A DNA stretch of 64,000 nt, from positions 434,001 through 498,000 of the forward strand of contig NC_014758.1 in NCBI RefSeq assembly GCF_000183405.1, written 5' to 3'. Origin of the DNA: Calditerrivibrio nitroreducens DSM 19672 (GTDB lineage Bacteria > Chrysiogenota > Deferribacteres > Deferribacterales > Calditerrivibrionaceae). Numbering within the stretch: the first letter of the stretch is position 1; each line of letters opens with the position of its first letter. A program made the translations under genes and the position numbers. Of the stretch, positions 47,176-58,841 are shown one piece after another. The notes under the pieces are model-generated. The model ran no database searches. It was given only the letters and a program-made list of their open reading frames with translations, and had not been told where the DNA came from.

Positions 47176-49734
47176 ATGAAATATAACCCACAAGTTATAG
47201 AGAATAAGTGGCAGAAGGTCTGGGAAGAGAATAAGGTTTTTAAGGTGGAAAAAGATAATAATAAACCTAAATACTATTGTCTTGAGATGTTTCCTTATCC
47301 TTCTGGTAAAATCCACATGGGGCATGTGAGAAATTACGCTATAGGGGATGTAATATCAAGATATAAATTTATGAAGGGATTTAATGTGATTCATCCAATG
47401 GGTTGGGATGCGTTTGGTCTTCCGGCGGAAAATGCCGCCATAAAAAACAAGATCCATCCTGCCAAATGGACTTATTCCAATATTGAGAATATGAAGATGC
47501 AACTTAAAAAGATGGGCCTATCATACGATTGGGATAGAGAAGTTGCCACTTGTGATCCAGAATACTACAAATGGGAGCAGATGATTTTTCTGCAGATGTA
47601 CGAAAAAGGGCTTGTTTATCGGAAAAAATCCCTCCAGAATTGGTGCAACGATTGCCACACAGTACTAGCAAATGAACAGGTGGAGGATGGGAGGTGCTGG
47701 AGATGTGGGGATATAGTGGAGAAAAAAGAGATAAATAGCTGGTATTTTAAGATTACAGATTATGCTGAAGAACTGCTTGATTGGACATATAAATTACCGG
47801 GTTGGCCTGAGAAGGTTCTGGTAATGCAGCGGAACTGGATAGGGAAGTCATACGGTGCTGAGATAGATTTTAAAGTGGAAGGTGAACCAACAACGATTAC
47901 TGTATTTACCACAAGGCCTGACACCCTTTTTGGTGCTACTTTTATGCTTCTGGCTCCGGAACATCCCCTTTCTAAAGAGCTTTTGAAAGGTACTGACCGA
48001 GAAAAAGATGGTTTTGAGTTTATAGATGGTATTCTAAAAGAGGATAAAATAAGCCGGATGGCTGATGACAAAGAGAAGAAAGGGTTTTTCACAGGGAAAT
48101 ACACCATAAACCCCCTTACAGGTTATAAAATGCCTATTTATATCGCTAACTATATTCTCATGGATTATGGTACAGGTGCAGTTATGGCGGTACCTGCCCA
48201 TGACCAGAGGGACTTTGAGTTTGCAAAAAAGTACAACCTTGAAATTATCATTGTTATCAAACCTCTGGATAGAGAGTTAGACCCTTCAAAAATGACTGAG
48301 GCATATACAGAGCCTGGAATTATGATTAATTCAGGAAAGTTTGACGGAATGAATAGTGAAGAAGCAAAGACGGCCATTACAGATTATCTTTTATCTCAAA
48401 GTATTGGAAAGAGATCTGTAAATTATAGACTAAAAGATTGGGGAATCTCAAGGCAGCGTTATTGGGGAGCCCCGATACCGATTATATACTGCGATGATTG
48501 TGGAATTGTGCCGGTACCGTATGAGAATTTACCAGTTCGTTTACCTCTTGACGTTGAATTTACCGGGATTGGTAATCCGCTGGACAGATCTGAATCGTTT
48601 AAAAGTGTAGAATGTCCAAAATGTGGTAAGCCCGCAGTCAGGGAAACCGACACAATGGATACATTTGTGGAATCGTCCTGGTATTTTCTAAGGTACTGCT
48701 CTCCAAAAAATGATAAGGCTCCTTTTGATAAAGATGAGGTGAAATATTGGATGCCGGTGGATCAATATATTGGTGGAGTGGAGCATGCGATATTGCATCT
48801 TTTATATTCCAGGTTTTATACAAAAGTTTTACGGGATCTGGGGTATGTGGATTTTGATGAACCTTTTGAAAGGTTATTGACACAGGGTATGGTTTGTAAA
48901 GAAACTTATAGATGTGGTGAACATGACTGGCTTTTCCCGGAAGAAGTTGTGGATGGTAAATGCAAACATTGTGGAAAGGCTGTGGAGATAGGGCGTGTGG
49001 AGAAGATGAGTAAATCGAAAAAGAATGTCGTTGATCCTGATAACCTTATAAATGAGTATGGTGCCGATACCGCAAGACTATTTTCACTTTTTGCATCTCC
49101 ACCAGAAAAAGATCTTGAGTGGAATGAGCAGGGTGTGGAGGGGTCATTTAGATTTTTGGGTAGAGTTTGGAGATTGATACATAAAAATATAGCACTTTTT
49201 AGTGAAGAGTTATCTGATAATGGTGAAGAAAGTAAGGTTTCAAAAGATATATTGTATTACATGCATTCTGCTATTAAAAAGGTTACCCTCGATATAGAAA
49301 AGTATCAATTAAACACAGCTGTAGCGGCTATTATGGAGTATTCAAACAATCTTTCAGATATTGAACCACAAATTAAGACTGATAAAGAGAGATATCTGTT
49401 TAGAGAAGCTTTACGCAGCCTTATTATACTTCTTGCACCATTTACACCTCATATTTCGGAGGAGTTGTGGAACGTTACAGGTCACGTAGGGCTTGTTTCA
49501 AGATATGAGTGGCCGACTTATGATGATAGGTACACCTTTAGGGATGATGTTACCATCGCGATTCAAATAAATGGGAAGGTACGAGGGGAGATTGTTATTC
49601 AGAGGGGTAGTGATGAAGGGTTTGTATTATCTTTAGCTAAAAGTGATGAAAAGATCAAAAAGTATCTGGAAGGAAAACAGCTTGTAAAAGAGATTTATGT
49701 GAAAGAGAAGCTGGTGAGTTTTGTGGTAAAATAG
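47176..49734 (+). CDS. leuS: Leucyl-tRNA synthetase
   Basis: 852 residues. The class I HIGH motif appears as HMGH (47-50) in [15 protein letters not shown] and KMSKS at 610-614. The CP1 editing domain (about 220-410) includes [11 protein letters not shown] and [10 protein letters not shown]. Zinc-like cysteine pairs (CNDCH, CWRC, CDDC, CPKC, CKHC) decorate the insertions. The anticodon-binding domain and the C-terminal [11 protein letters not shown] domain end the protein. It charges tRNA-Leu. It has GGAGG before the start and leads lptE and holA. Confidence 0.97.
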   Translation: MKYNPQVIENKWQKVWEENKVFKVEKDNNKPKYYCLEMFPYPSGKIHMGHVRNYAIGDVISRYKFMKGFNVIHPMGWDAFGLPAENAAIKNKIHPAKWTYSNIENMKMQLKKMGLSYDWDREVATCDPEYYKWEQMIFLQMYEKGLVYRKKSLQNWCNDCHTVLANEQVEDGRCWRCGDIVEKKEINSWYFKITDYAEELLDWTYKLPGWPEKVLVMQRNWIGKSYGAEIDFKVEGEPTTITVFTTRPDTLFGATFMLLAPEHPLSKELLKGTDREKDGFEFIDGILKEDKISRMADDKEKKGFFTGKYTINPLTGYKMPIYIANYILMDYGTGAVMAVPAHDQRDFEFAKKYNLEIIIVIKPLDRELDPSKMTEAYTEPGIMINSGKFDGMNSEEAKTAITDYLLSQSIGKRSVNYRLKDWGISRQRYWGAPIPIIYCDDCGIVPVPYENLPVRLPLDVEFTGIGNPLDRSESFKSVECPKCGKPAVRETDTMDTFVESSWYFLRYCSPKNDKAPFDKDEVKYWMPVDQYIGGVEHAILHLLYSRFYTKVLRDLGYVDFDEPFERLLTQGMVCKETYRCGEHDWLFPEEVVDGKCKHCGKAVEIGRVEKMSKSKKNVVDPDNLINEYGADTARLFSLFASPPEKDLEWNEQGVEGSFRFLGRVWRLIHKNIALFSEELSDNGEESKVSKDILYYMHSAIKKVTLDIEKYQLNTAVAAIMEYSNNLSDIEPQIKTDKERYLFREALRSLIILLAPFTPHISEELWNVTGHVGLVSRYEWPTYDDRYTFRDDVTIAIQINGKVRGEIVIQRGSDEGFVLSLAKSDEKIKKYLEGKQLVKEIYVKEKLVSFVVK

Positions 49735-49735
49735 A

Positions 49736-49756
49736 TTAGGGGGATTTTCCCCCTAA
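49736..49756 (+). promoter_or_regulatory. Hairpin between leuS and lptE
   Basis: TTAGGGGGA and TCCCCCTAA form a perfect 9-bp stem with a TTT loop directly after the leuS stop. Only a short T stretch follows, so it may be a partial attenuator that reduces lptE-holA readthrough. Confidence 0.6.
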
Positions 49757-49773
49757 AGTTTAATAGGTGGAAT

Positions 49774-50268
49774 ATGTATAAAAATGCCATAATCTTTTTA
49801 GTATTGATGTTAATTGTAAGCTGTGGATATCGCATTGTGGGAATGGATACAAATGTAGAATATAAGTTTCTTTTAGATAGGGTTGTCAGTCTTGACAAAG
49901 AATCTGACTATTTTGCCCTTCTTGATGATGAGACCAAAAGTTTTTTGAATAGTTATAATGCACTTACTTTAGACGAAAATAACTATGATTATAAACTTAA
50001 AATTGTATTACAAAAAGTCACTACGGAATCTTCGATTATTACCAGGTCAAGCCAGACTGTTCAGACAGATCTAAAATCAAGAATTTCTATATATGTTGTC
50101 GACAAACATAATAAAAAAGTTTTTGAAAAAGATTATTCTTCTGTGCAGACTTACAATATTACAAATAATATATCCCAGAATATAGATAATAGAAATAGCG
50201 CTTTTAGAAAGACAGTTAGAAACATTTTGCTGGATTTTTTACATGACTTCCAAAAAGATAAAAAATAG
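49774..50268 (+). CDS. lptE: LPS-assembly lipoprotein LptE
   Basis: 164 residues with a lipobox in FLVLMLIVSCGYRIVG (Cys17 lipid-modified). The CGYR start of the mature protein and alternating strands (YKLKIVLQKVTTESSI-type) match LptE, which plugs the LptD barrel. Position between leuS and holA is the standard LptE location in many Gram-negatives and supports the call. Its stop overlaps the start of holA. Confidence 0.82.
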   Translation: MYKNAIIFLVLMLIVSCGYRIVGMDTNVEYKFLLDRVVSLDKESDYFALLDDETKSFLNSYNALTLDENNYDYKLKIVLQKVTTESSIITRSSQTVQTDLKSRISIYVVDKHNKKVFEKDYSSVQTYNITNNISQNIDNRNSAFRKTVRNILLDFLHDFQKDKK

Positions 50269-51154
50269 AATCCTCGTGGCAGGATCCCAGAGTTTTATCG
50301 AAGATAAGCTTAGAGATCTTGTAAAAGATGTGGATCAAGACTCTGTAAGATACTTTTATGGGGATGAGTTGGATATCGAGGGATTTTTTGAATATACATC
50401 ATCCATTCCACTTTTTTATGAACAGAATATCGCTGTATTGAAACATGCAGAAGATCTAAAAGAGAAATTAAAAAATGAGATATTGGAAGGTTTATCAAAG
50501 ATTGAAGCGAATTTTGTGATACTCACATTCCTCGATGAAAAACCAGTAGAGGAAAACTATAAAAAGTTTAAAGAAAGCTTCAATATAATTATCGAGCCAA
50601 AAAGATCTTTTAATGCCCAGATGATTCAGCAGTACTTTAAAGATGAAGGGCTTATTGTGGGAGTTGATACAGCAAAGTATATTTTTGAGATGTGTAACAA
50701 GGATCCTATGATTTTAAAGAATGAGCTGGAAAAGATAAAGATATTTTATAATTACGAAAAACCCAGAAGTGATGAAGAGATAATTTCATTAGTAAGTTTT
50801 TCAAGATCGGAAAGTATATATCAGTTTATTAAAAATTTTTTTAGCAAAGATCTTAATAAAACATTGGCTATATTTAAAGTAATTGTGGATGACGGAGAGA
50901 GTGTGGAAAGGATATTTTATGAGCTTTCAAGACATATCGTAAGTCTATCCTTTTATATTATCTCACCATCATTAGTTACAGAGTATACCTATACCATCCA
51001 CAATTACAAAGATTATATAAACAGGTGGAGCAAAAATGAAGTGGCGGAACTTGTGGAATTGATTGCTGAAATAGACCTTTTTCTTAAAACTGGTAGAGAG
51101 ACATATTTAAGTGGTTTATATAGAATTATTTATACGTTACTTAAAAAAGATTAA
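50243..51154 (+). CDS. holA: DNA polymerase III delta subunit
   Basis: 303 residues. The N-terminal domain (GSQSFIEDKLRDL, FYGDELDIEGF), the PLFYEQNIAVLKHAEDLK segment and the C-terminal collar (SIYQFIKNFFSKDLNKTL...IIYTLLKKD) follow HolA. It loads the beta clamp as part of the clamp loader. It overlaps lptE by 26 bases and ends the leuS-lptE-holA unit. Confidence 0.87.
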   Translation: MTSKKIKNRILVAGSQSFIEDKLRDLVKDVDQDSVRYFYGDELDIEGFFEYTSSIPLFYEQNIAVLKHAEDLKEKLKNEILEGLSKIEANFVILTFLDEKPVEENYKKFKESFNIIIEPKRSFNAQMIQQYFKDEGLIVGVDTAKYIFEMCNKDPMILKNELEKIKIFYNYEKPRSDEEIISLVSFSRSESIYQFIKNFFSKDLNKTLAIFKVIVDDGESVERIFYELSRHIVSLSFYIISPSLVTEYTYTIHNYKDYINRWSKNEVAELVELIAEIDLFLKTGRETYLSGLYRIIYTLLKKD

Positions 51155-51222
51155 TTCAATATTAATAATACCCTACATGTTACATGCGGGTAACTTGTTG
51201 GTAATAATGATGAATAAAAATA

Positions 51223-51251
51223 TTGACATGATTTAATTAATACTTTATAAT
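51223..51251 (+). promoter_or_regulatory. Consensus sigma-70 promoter of the M23 peptidase gene
   Basis: Perfect TTGACA (51223-51228), a 17-base spacer and perfect TATAAT (51246-51251). The leader of about 55 bases contains a 3-codon reading frame before the gene. Confidence 0.85.
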
Positions 51252-51297
51252 TTATTCACCTAATATCCTGTTTTCATTATTCTGGAGGAGAAATCTA

Positions 51298-51309
51298 ATG
51301 AAGGAGTAA
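51298..51309 (+). CDS. Three-codon leader reading frame (MKE, stop)
   Basis: ATG AAG GAG TAA follows a strong GGAGGAG 7 bases upstream and ends 3 bases before the start of the M23 peptidase gene. Its own GAAGGAG-type sequence serves as ribosome site for the next ATG. It could couple or dampen translation of the peptidase; whether it is translated is unknown. Confidence 0.35.
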   Translation: MKE

Positions 51310-51312
51310 GAG

Positions 51313-52290
51313 ATGTTTTTGAAAAGATATATACTTAAATTTTTACACTTTTTTAAGAAGAAAGATGAGCATGTTACTGTATTGATATTTAAGGATTCTG
51401 GGTTAGGAGAGGTAAAAGCCAGAAATGTACACCATTCCACACTGAAGGCTTTTGTAATAGGTGGTCTTTCATTTTTGCTTTTTGCAATTATATCTTTTGT
51501 TGCTGCTTCGCTTCTATTTAAGGAGCGGATGACTGCTTTAAAATACTTAGCTGAAAACCAGATGCTTAAGCTGAAAATATCTGAGTATAATAAAAAACTA
51601 TCCGAGATTGAAGCAAAAATCAATTATCTGCAAGAGTATGAACAGAAGATAAGAGGGTTGTCCAAAGAGCTCAAGATTTCTCCTAAATATCTACCTCAGG
51701 GGGGGAAAGAGACTTCCCTTGATTCCCTAAGTATAGAAAAAAAACTATCTTATAAAGATGTTGAACAACGTCTTAGAGATGCCGATGCTATTAAAAAACA
51801 ACTGGAAGAAAAAGAGAAATCGATGGCTGATCTAATGGATACACTCAATGCGATAAAGCTAGTGGTGGATTCAACCCCTACCATTTTACCAGCAAATGGT
51901 TGGATTTCCAGTTATTTTGGAAAAAGGGTTTCCCCTTTTGGTCGCGGAATAGTTTTTCATGAAGGGATAGATATATCATTAAGACCTGGTACTCCGATAA
52001 GAGCAACTGCTGCTGGTGTGGTGGTATACTCCGGGTGGCAGCAAGGGTATGGAAGACTTGTGGTTATCGATCATGGTTTTGGATACAAAACGAAATATGC
52101 CCACAACTCTGCATTGAAGGTAAAAGTTGGTCAGAAAGTTAAGAGGGGCACAGTTGTTGCTCTGTCTGGAAGCTCAGGGGACAGCACAGGGCCACATTGC
52201 CACTACGAAATAGTGATTGGGAATACTTCGGTGGACCCCCTCAAATTTATGAAATCTAATCGTATCGCTTCTCTTTACTCCGGCAGATAG
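51313..52290 (+). CDS. M23 (LytM) peptidoglycan endopeptidase, membrane-anchored
   Basis: 325 residues. A short cytoplasmic stretch and one span (about 48-70) are followed by a coiled coil (about 75-190) and a LytM domain (about 195-315) with the zinc ligands in FHEGIDIS (His, Asp) and HCHYEIV (His). All catalytic residues are present, so it should cut cross-links in the periplasm, rather than act only as an EnvC-type activator. Its 3' end overlaps the convergent NlpC/P60 gene by 35 bases. Confidence 0.9.
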   Translation: MFLKRYILKFLHFFKKKDEHVTVLIFKDSGLGEVKARNVHHSTLKAFVIGGLSFLLFAIISFVAASLLFKERMTALKYLAENQMLKLKISEYNKKLSEIEAKINYLQEYEQKIRGLSKELKISPKYLPQGGKETSLDSLSIEKKLSYKDVEQRLRDADAIKKQLEEKEKSMADLMDTLNAIKLVVDSTPTILPANGWISSYFGKRVSPFGRGIVFHEGIDISLRPGTPIRATAAGVVVYSGWQQGYGRLVVIDHGFGYKTKYAHNSALKVKVGQKVKRGTVVALSGSSGDSTGPHCHYEIVIGNTSVDPLKFMKSNRIASLYSGR

Positions 52291-53407
52291 TGGTAATTCT
52301 GTAAGCTTTTGACCATAAGTTAGTGTTATCTGAAATGATATGCTGCTTCACCACTTTGTTGTATAAAATATTACCGAATCTTTCTACTGCATGATATATA
52401 AGGTAATCATCTTTATCTTTTCCACCGTAGATAATTATATGCCCCTTCATATGAATAAAAGTGCAAAATGGCTCTGCTTTATCTAATGCAATGAAAAAAC
52501 TTTTTTTGTCACCCCTTTCCCATATAATTTCACCCACCTCTGCCTGTTGCTTGGAATTTCTTGGAAGATCGACGCCAAATATTCTAAAAAGATCCATCAC
52601 AAGAGATGAGCAATCCCTATAACCCTTTTTCCCACCCCAATCGTATGGCTGGTCAAGTAAAGAGTCTAAAAACTTTTTAGCAATCTCATAATTATAGACG
52701 ACGGGAAAAATAGAGATATCATTATCTTTTTTGAGTTTTATCAGCTTTGAATCAGGCTTTATTATTGTGTAGTATTGTTCATCTTCCTCTTCAATGGGGA
52801 TTCTACTACCGGCACCAAAGATAAGATCACCTATCTTTACTCTATCTCTTACGATTACGATTTTTTTTGTGTTAAAATATCGCCTGAAGTTGTCGTAAGA
52901 AACGTTTGTTAAATCATTTTTGTTTATCCAGCCTCTTGTAAAAAATGTTTGTATAAAAAACCATTCCCCATCTTTTGAAGTATGCAGGATAATAACAGGC
53001 TCAAATGGCTCTATGAGAGAATACTGATTACGGTCAATTTTATCGTCTGGCTTGTATGTGAGGGTTGCATTGGTGGGAAACATTTTGATATTACTGCGTT
53101 TTTTTGTAAAACCAAAGTTGTTAACAGCTGTTATTCCGGACAGATTTCTGTTTTGTAATAGATTTTCTATTATGGTACTAATAATAGGTTGATTGTCTAT
53201 AAATTTTATCTTTGGGTCAAATAGCTCTTTTTCAATTAGTCTTTTTTTTATATCTTTTTCTGTATTAGTTGGAAAATGTTCAAGGTCAGCTGAATATTCA
53301 ATGTGAGTATAGATGTAATGATTAAGTGAAGATATATCTATAATTTCTGCATATGAAAGGTTTGCAAAAAAAATTAAGATAAAAAAGTTTTTTAAGTTGA
53401 TAAACAT
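52256..53407 (-). CDS. SH3-domain and NlpC/P60 cell-wall hydrolase
   Basis: 383 residues from ATG 53407 with a signal peptide (MFINLKNFFILIFFANLSYA). SH3-like domains occupy about 100-230. The NlpC/P60 domain (about 245-370) has the catalytic Cys in YRDCSSLVMDLFRIFGVDLPR and His in MKGHIIIYGG. It resembles bacterial gamma-D-glutamyl-diamino-acid endopeptidases. A TTG 12 codons earlier could also start the frame, but it lies over the promoter. No Shine-Dalgarno sequence is clear; a -10 box ends 8 bases upstream. Confidence 0.85.
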   Translation of the reverse strand: MFINLKNFFILIFFANLSYAEIIDISSLNHYIYTHIEYSADLEHFPTNTEKDIKKRLIEKELFDPKIKFIDNQPIISTIIENLLQNRNLSGITAVNNFGFTKKRSNIKMFPTNATLTYKPDDKIDRNQYSLIEPFEPVIILHTSKDGEWFFIQTFFTRGWINKNDLTNVSYDNFRRYFNTKKIVIVRDRVKIGDLIFGAGSRIPIEEEDEQYYTIIKPDSKLIKLKKDNDISIFPVVYNYEIAKKFLDSLLDQPYDWGGKKGYRDCSSLVMDLFRIFGVDLPRNSKQQAEVGEIIWERGDKKSFFIALDKAEPFCTFIHMKGHIIIYGGKDKDDYLIYHAVERFGNILYNKVVKQHIISDNTNLWSKAYRITTICRSKEKRYD

Positions 53408-53415
53408 AGCCCTGT

Positions 53416-53443
53416 ATGTTATATATTTTTGTCTATTAGTCAA
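53416..53443 (-). promoter_or_regulatory. Probable promoter of the NlpC/P60 gene
   Basis: On the minus strand, TTGACT (53438-53443), a 16-base spacer and TAACAT (53416-53421). The start codon follows after 8 bases, so the message may be leaderless. Confidence 0.4.
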
Positions 53444-53466
53444 GTATAGTTTAAAGGGGTTTTAAT

Positions 53467-54537
53467 ATGGAAGTGAGAATAGATTTTAATCTGAGGACAA
53501 TTGTGACACTATCACTCCTTTTTTTGTTGGTGATTTTTTATGTGAAATTGCAATCAGTCATAAATATGTTTGCCATAGCATTTTTAATTTCATATCTCCT
53601 TATTCCCCTTGTACATTTTGTGGAGGATAAGCTTAAAATAGGCAGAGTGTTTTCGGTTATATTAATTTTTTCTGTGTTTTCTGGCATGGTTGTTTTGTTT
53701 TTAATTATCGTTATTCCATTATTATATGCGGAAATATTTAATTTATTTAAGAATCTCTCCTCCTATGCCGTTATTTTTATTGAAAAAATCAACGACATTT
53801 TTAAAAAATATAATTACCAGTTAGATCTCACTGCATTAAAACAGTTAATGTTGAGTAAGCTTAATGAGCACGGATCTGAACTTTTTAAAGGATCTTTGAA
53901 TATTCTCACCAGCATCATTACTTCAATATCCACTCTGCTTGGATTTTTTGTCATTCCCATACTTGTGTTTTACTTTTTGAAAGATTTTGAGTTTATATTC
54001 AAGAAAGGGGTAAGTTTCATAAAAACAAGATTAAGAATTGATATCGATTATTACAATTATCAATTTAATTCTATTTTAAAGGGGTATTTTAGAGGGCAGT
54101 TGATGGTTTGCTTCATTTTGGGGATTCTTTATGGGGTTGTGGATCTTCTGGTTGGTATAAAAGGTGGTTTTGCCATCGGTTTTATATCCGGGCTTTTGAG
54201 TTTTATCCCATATTTAGGTTTTATCACTGGATTTGTTTCATCTATAATTATCTCCTATTTACAGTTTGGGGATATTCTTCACCCTTTGCTGGTGGTGGTG
54301 GGATTTATGTTGGTGCAATCATTTGAAAGCTACTTTTTAACCCCAAAGCTTGTGGGGGAACACCTGGGGTTACATCCCATTGCGGTTATTTTTGCCCTCT
54401 TTGCTGGTGGCTATCTAATGGGTATTGGTGGGATGATCCTATCTATTCCACTTGCTGCATTCATTAAGATTGTTATCAATAAGTTTCTTGATGATGGGAC
54501 AATTTTTATTGATAAAACAGTTGATAAGTTAGAATAA
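53467..54537 (+). CDS. AI-2E family transporter (PerM/YdiK type)
   Basis: 356 residues with about eight spans. The N-terminal pair of spans (about 10-50), the long soluble loop (about 85-150) and the conserved YFRGQLMVCFILGILYG-type region near residue 210, followed by FIPYLGFITGF, define the PF01594 family. Named for an exporter of autoinducer 2, the family also includes Na+/H+ antiporters, so the substrate is uncertain. AAAGGGG precedes the start. Confidence 0.87.
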   Translation: MEVRIDFNLRTIVTLSLLFLLVIFYVKLQSVINMFAIAFLISYLLIPLVHFVEDKLKIGRVFSVILIFSVFSGMVVLFLIIVIPLLYAEIFNLFKNLSSYAVIFIEKINDIFKKYNYQLDLTALKQLMLSKLNEHGSELFKGSLNILTSIITSISTLLGFFVIPILVFYFLKDFEFIFKKGVSFIKTRLRIDIDYYNYQFNSILKGYFRGQLMVCFILGILYGVVDLLVGIKGGFAIGFISGLLSFIPYLGFITGFVSSIIISYLQFGDILHPLLVVVGFMLVQSFESYFLTPKLVGEHLGLHPIAVIFALFAGGYLMGIGGMILSIPLAAFIKIVINKFLDDGTIFIDKTVDKLE

Positions 54538-54556
54538 TAATGATAATTTACTTTTT

Positions 54557-55480
54557 ATGATCATTATAAAAGGGATTGAAAATATCGATATAGATTTTGA
54601 GACGTCAATTACATTGGGTAACTTTGATGGTGTCCACATAGGGCATACAAGAATTATAGAAAAAACTGTTAATATTGCTAGGGGGTATGGAATAAAATCT
54701 GTTGTTGTTACTTTTGATCCACATCCGATGGCTTTTTTTGGCCAAAGGGTAGATTTATTGACAAATCTTGAAAAGAAAAATCAGATATTAGAAACGATGG
54801 GAGTGGATTTTCATCTGGTGATGTCATTTAACAGGGAATTGATGATGATGGATCCCGAAGTTTTTATTAGGGAAATTATTGTAAAAAGATTAAAAGCTAA
54901 ATATGTCGTTGTGGGGTATGATTATAAATTCGGTTCAAGAAGAAAGGGTGATTTTGAGCTTCTTAAGATCTTTTCATCAAGATATGGCTATGAAGCTTAT
55001 AGATATGATAAAGTAGTTGTCGATAATATGACGGTATCAAGTAGTAATATTAGAAATCTTTTAAAGGAAGGTAATCTTTCACTTGCCAACAAGATGTTAG
55101 GTCGTTATTATTCAGTTTTAGGTCAGGTGGTAAAAGGGGATGGGATTGGTCGATTACTTTCGTATCCCACTGCGAATATTGTTGTTGCAGATTTTTTAAT
55201 ACCAAAGTATGGTGTCTATGCAACTTTGATAGATATTGATGGTAAAATTTACCCCTGTGTTACAAATGTTGGTGTAAGACCAACTATTCCGGGGAAAAAT
55301 GAACTGAGGATTGAGTCATTCATCTTTGATTTTAATGATGATATTTACAATAAAAATGTGGAGTTGTTTTTTGTGCAGTTTATAAGGGATGAAATGAAAT
55401 TTGAAAACTTTGATGACTTAAAAAATAGGATCGCTATCGATTGTGAAGTTGCTAAAAATATTTTGGATAATCTGAAATGA
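54557..55480 (+). CDS. ribF: Bifunctional riboflavin kinase/FAD synthetase
   Basis: 307 residues. The FAD synthetase domain (1-175) has LGNFDGVHIGHTRII and VTFDPHPMAFF, and the riboflavin kinase domain (about 180-305) has GIGRLLSYPTANI and GVYATLIDI with TNVGVRPT. It makes FMN and FAD. Its stop overlaps the rimO start by 4 bases. Confidence 0.95.
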   Translation: MIIIKGIENIDIDFETSITLGNFDGVHIGHTRIIEKTVNIARGYGIKSVVVTFDPHPMAFFGQRVDLLTNLEKKNQILETMGVDFHLVMSFNRELMMMDPEVFIREIIVKRLKAKYVVVGYDYKFGSRRKGDFELLKIFSSRYGYEAYRYDKVVVDNMTVSSSNIRNLLKEGNLSLANKMLGRYYSVLGQVVKGDGIGRLLSYPTANIVVADFLIPKYGVYATLIDIDGKIYPCVTNVGVRPTIPGKNELRIESFIFDFNDDIYNKNVELFFVQFIRDEMKFENFDDLKNRIAIDCEVAKNILDNLK

Positions 55481-56778
55481 GAGTTGCTTTTATTAGTTTG
55501 GGTTGCCCAAAAAATCAGACAGACCTCGAATATCTTATAGGTGATCTTGTTGTTGATGGATTTGAAGTAGTCACAGACATTAAGAAAGCCGATGCTATTG
55601 TGGTAAATACCTGTGGATTTTTGAAATCTGCCGTCAGTGAGGCTGTGGAAAATATCCTGGATGTGGCGTACAATAAAAAGAAAAAGGCAAAGCTAATCGT
55701 TTCTGGTTGTATGGTGGAAAGGTACAAAGATGAGATAGCTAAGGAACTTCCAGAGGTGGATTTCTGGACGGGTGTTGGTACATTAAAAGAGATTGCAGAG
55801 TATTTAAAAAAAGGTAAACTCACCAGAAAGGTGGAAGAAAAAAGTTTTTACGGTGAAAATAGGATACTCGTAAATCACAGCTATTATGCATATTTGAAAA
55901 TTTCAGAAGGTTGTAACAATAGATGTTCGTATTGTACGATACCTTTCATAAGGGGTAATTTGATTAGTCGACCGAGGGAAAGTATTATAAAAGAGGCAGA
56001 AGATCTCGTGAAAAATGGTGTAAAAGAGCTGATAATTATTTCTCAGGACACTACAAAGTATGGGATCGACAAAGGCAGATCAGAATTGATAGAGCTTTTA
56101 ACTGATCTTGTGATGGTTGATGGGGAATTTAAGATCAGATTATTGTATTTAAATCCCGATGGTGTCTCAAATGAACTGGTGGATTTTGTGTCAAATCAGG
56201 ATAAGATGATCAAATATTTTGAAATACCAGTGCAACATATCGATGATGAGATCCTGAAAAAGATGAATAGAAAGTCTGACAGCAGAAAGATTAAAAGTGT
56301 GTTTGAATATATCCGCAGCAGGATACCTGAAGCTTTTATAAGGACGACATTTATTGTGGGGTTTCCTGGAGAGGATGATGTATCATTCGAAAAAATGGTA
56401 GAGTTTGTGGAAGAATATAAACCGGATTTTGCTGGCTTTTTCCCATATTCCCGCGAGGAGGGGACTAAGGCTTACAATTTTGAAGGTAGCTGTAAAAGTA
56501 GAGAGATTTCTAAGAGGATCTCAAGAATCCAGAAGATACAGAAGAAAAATACCTTGGAAAGGTTGAAAAGACTAAAGAAAGATACAATTACATTATATGT
56601 GGAGCAGCCATCAGAAGAAAACCCATTTCTATTGGAAGGTAGAGCAGAATTTCAGGCTCCGGAGATAGATGGTAAGGCTTATATTCTGGGGGGAGTGGCA
56701 GATAAGGGGTATGGTCCTTATAAAGCTAAAATAAAAAGGGTGATCTATCCTGATATATATTGTGAGATTTTAGAATGA
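55477..56778 (+). CDS. rimO: Ribosomal protein S12 methylthiotransferase
   Basis: 433 residues. The N-terminal domain binds a [4Fe-4S] cluster with SLGCPKNQTDLEY, VNTCGFLKSAV and VSGCMVERY. The radical SAM core has CNNRCSYCTIP (CxxxCxxC), and a TRAM domain (about 370-433) ends the protein. The SLGCPKNQ/DLE start marks RimO rather than MiaB. It methylthiolates an aspartate of ribosomal protein S12. Confidence 0.95.
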   Translation: MRVAFISLGCPKNQTDLEYLIGDLVVDGFEVVTDIKKADAIVVNTCGFLKSAVSEAVENILDVAYNKKKKAKLIVSGCMVERYKDEIAKELPEVDFWTGVGTLKEIAEYLKKGKLTRKVEEKSFYGENRILVNHSYYAYLKISEGCNNRCSYCTIPFIRGNLISRPRESIIKEAEDLVKNGVKELIIISQDTTKYGIDKGRSELIELLTDLVMVDGEFKIRLLYLNPDGVSNELVDFVSNQDKMIKYFEIPVQHIDDEILKKMNRKSDSRKIKSVFEYIRSRIPEAFIRTTFIVGFPGEDDVSFEKMVEFVEEYKPDFAGFFPYSREEGTKAYNFEGSCKSREISKRISRIQKIQKKNTLERLKRLKKDTITLYVEQPSEENPFLLEGRAEFQAPEIDGKAYILGGVADKGYGPYKAKIKRVIYPDIYCEILE

Positions 56779-56795
56779 ATTTGAGCGGAGGTATT

Positions 56796-58840
<2,045 letters not shown>

Positions 58841-58841
58841 T

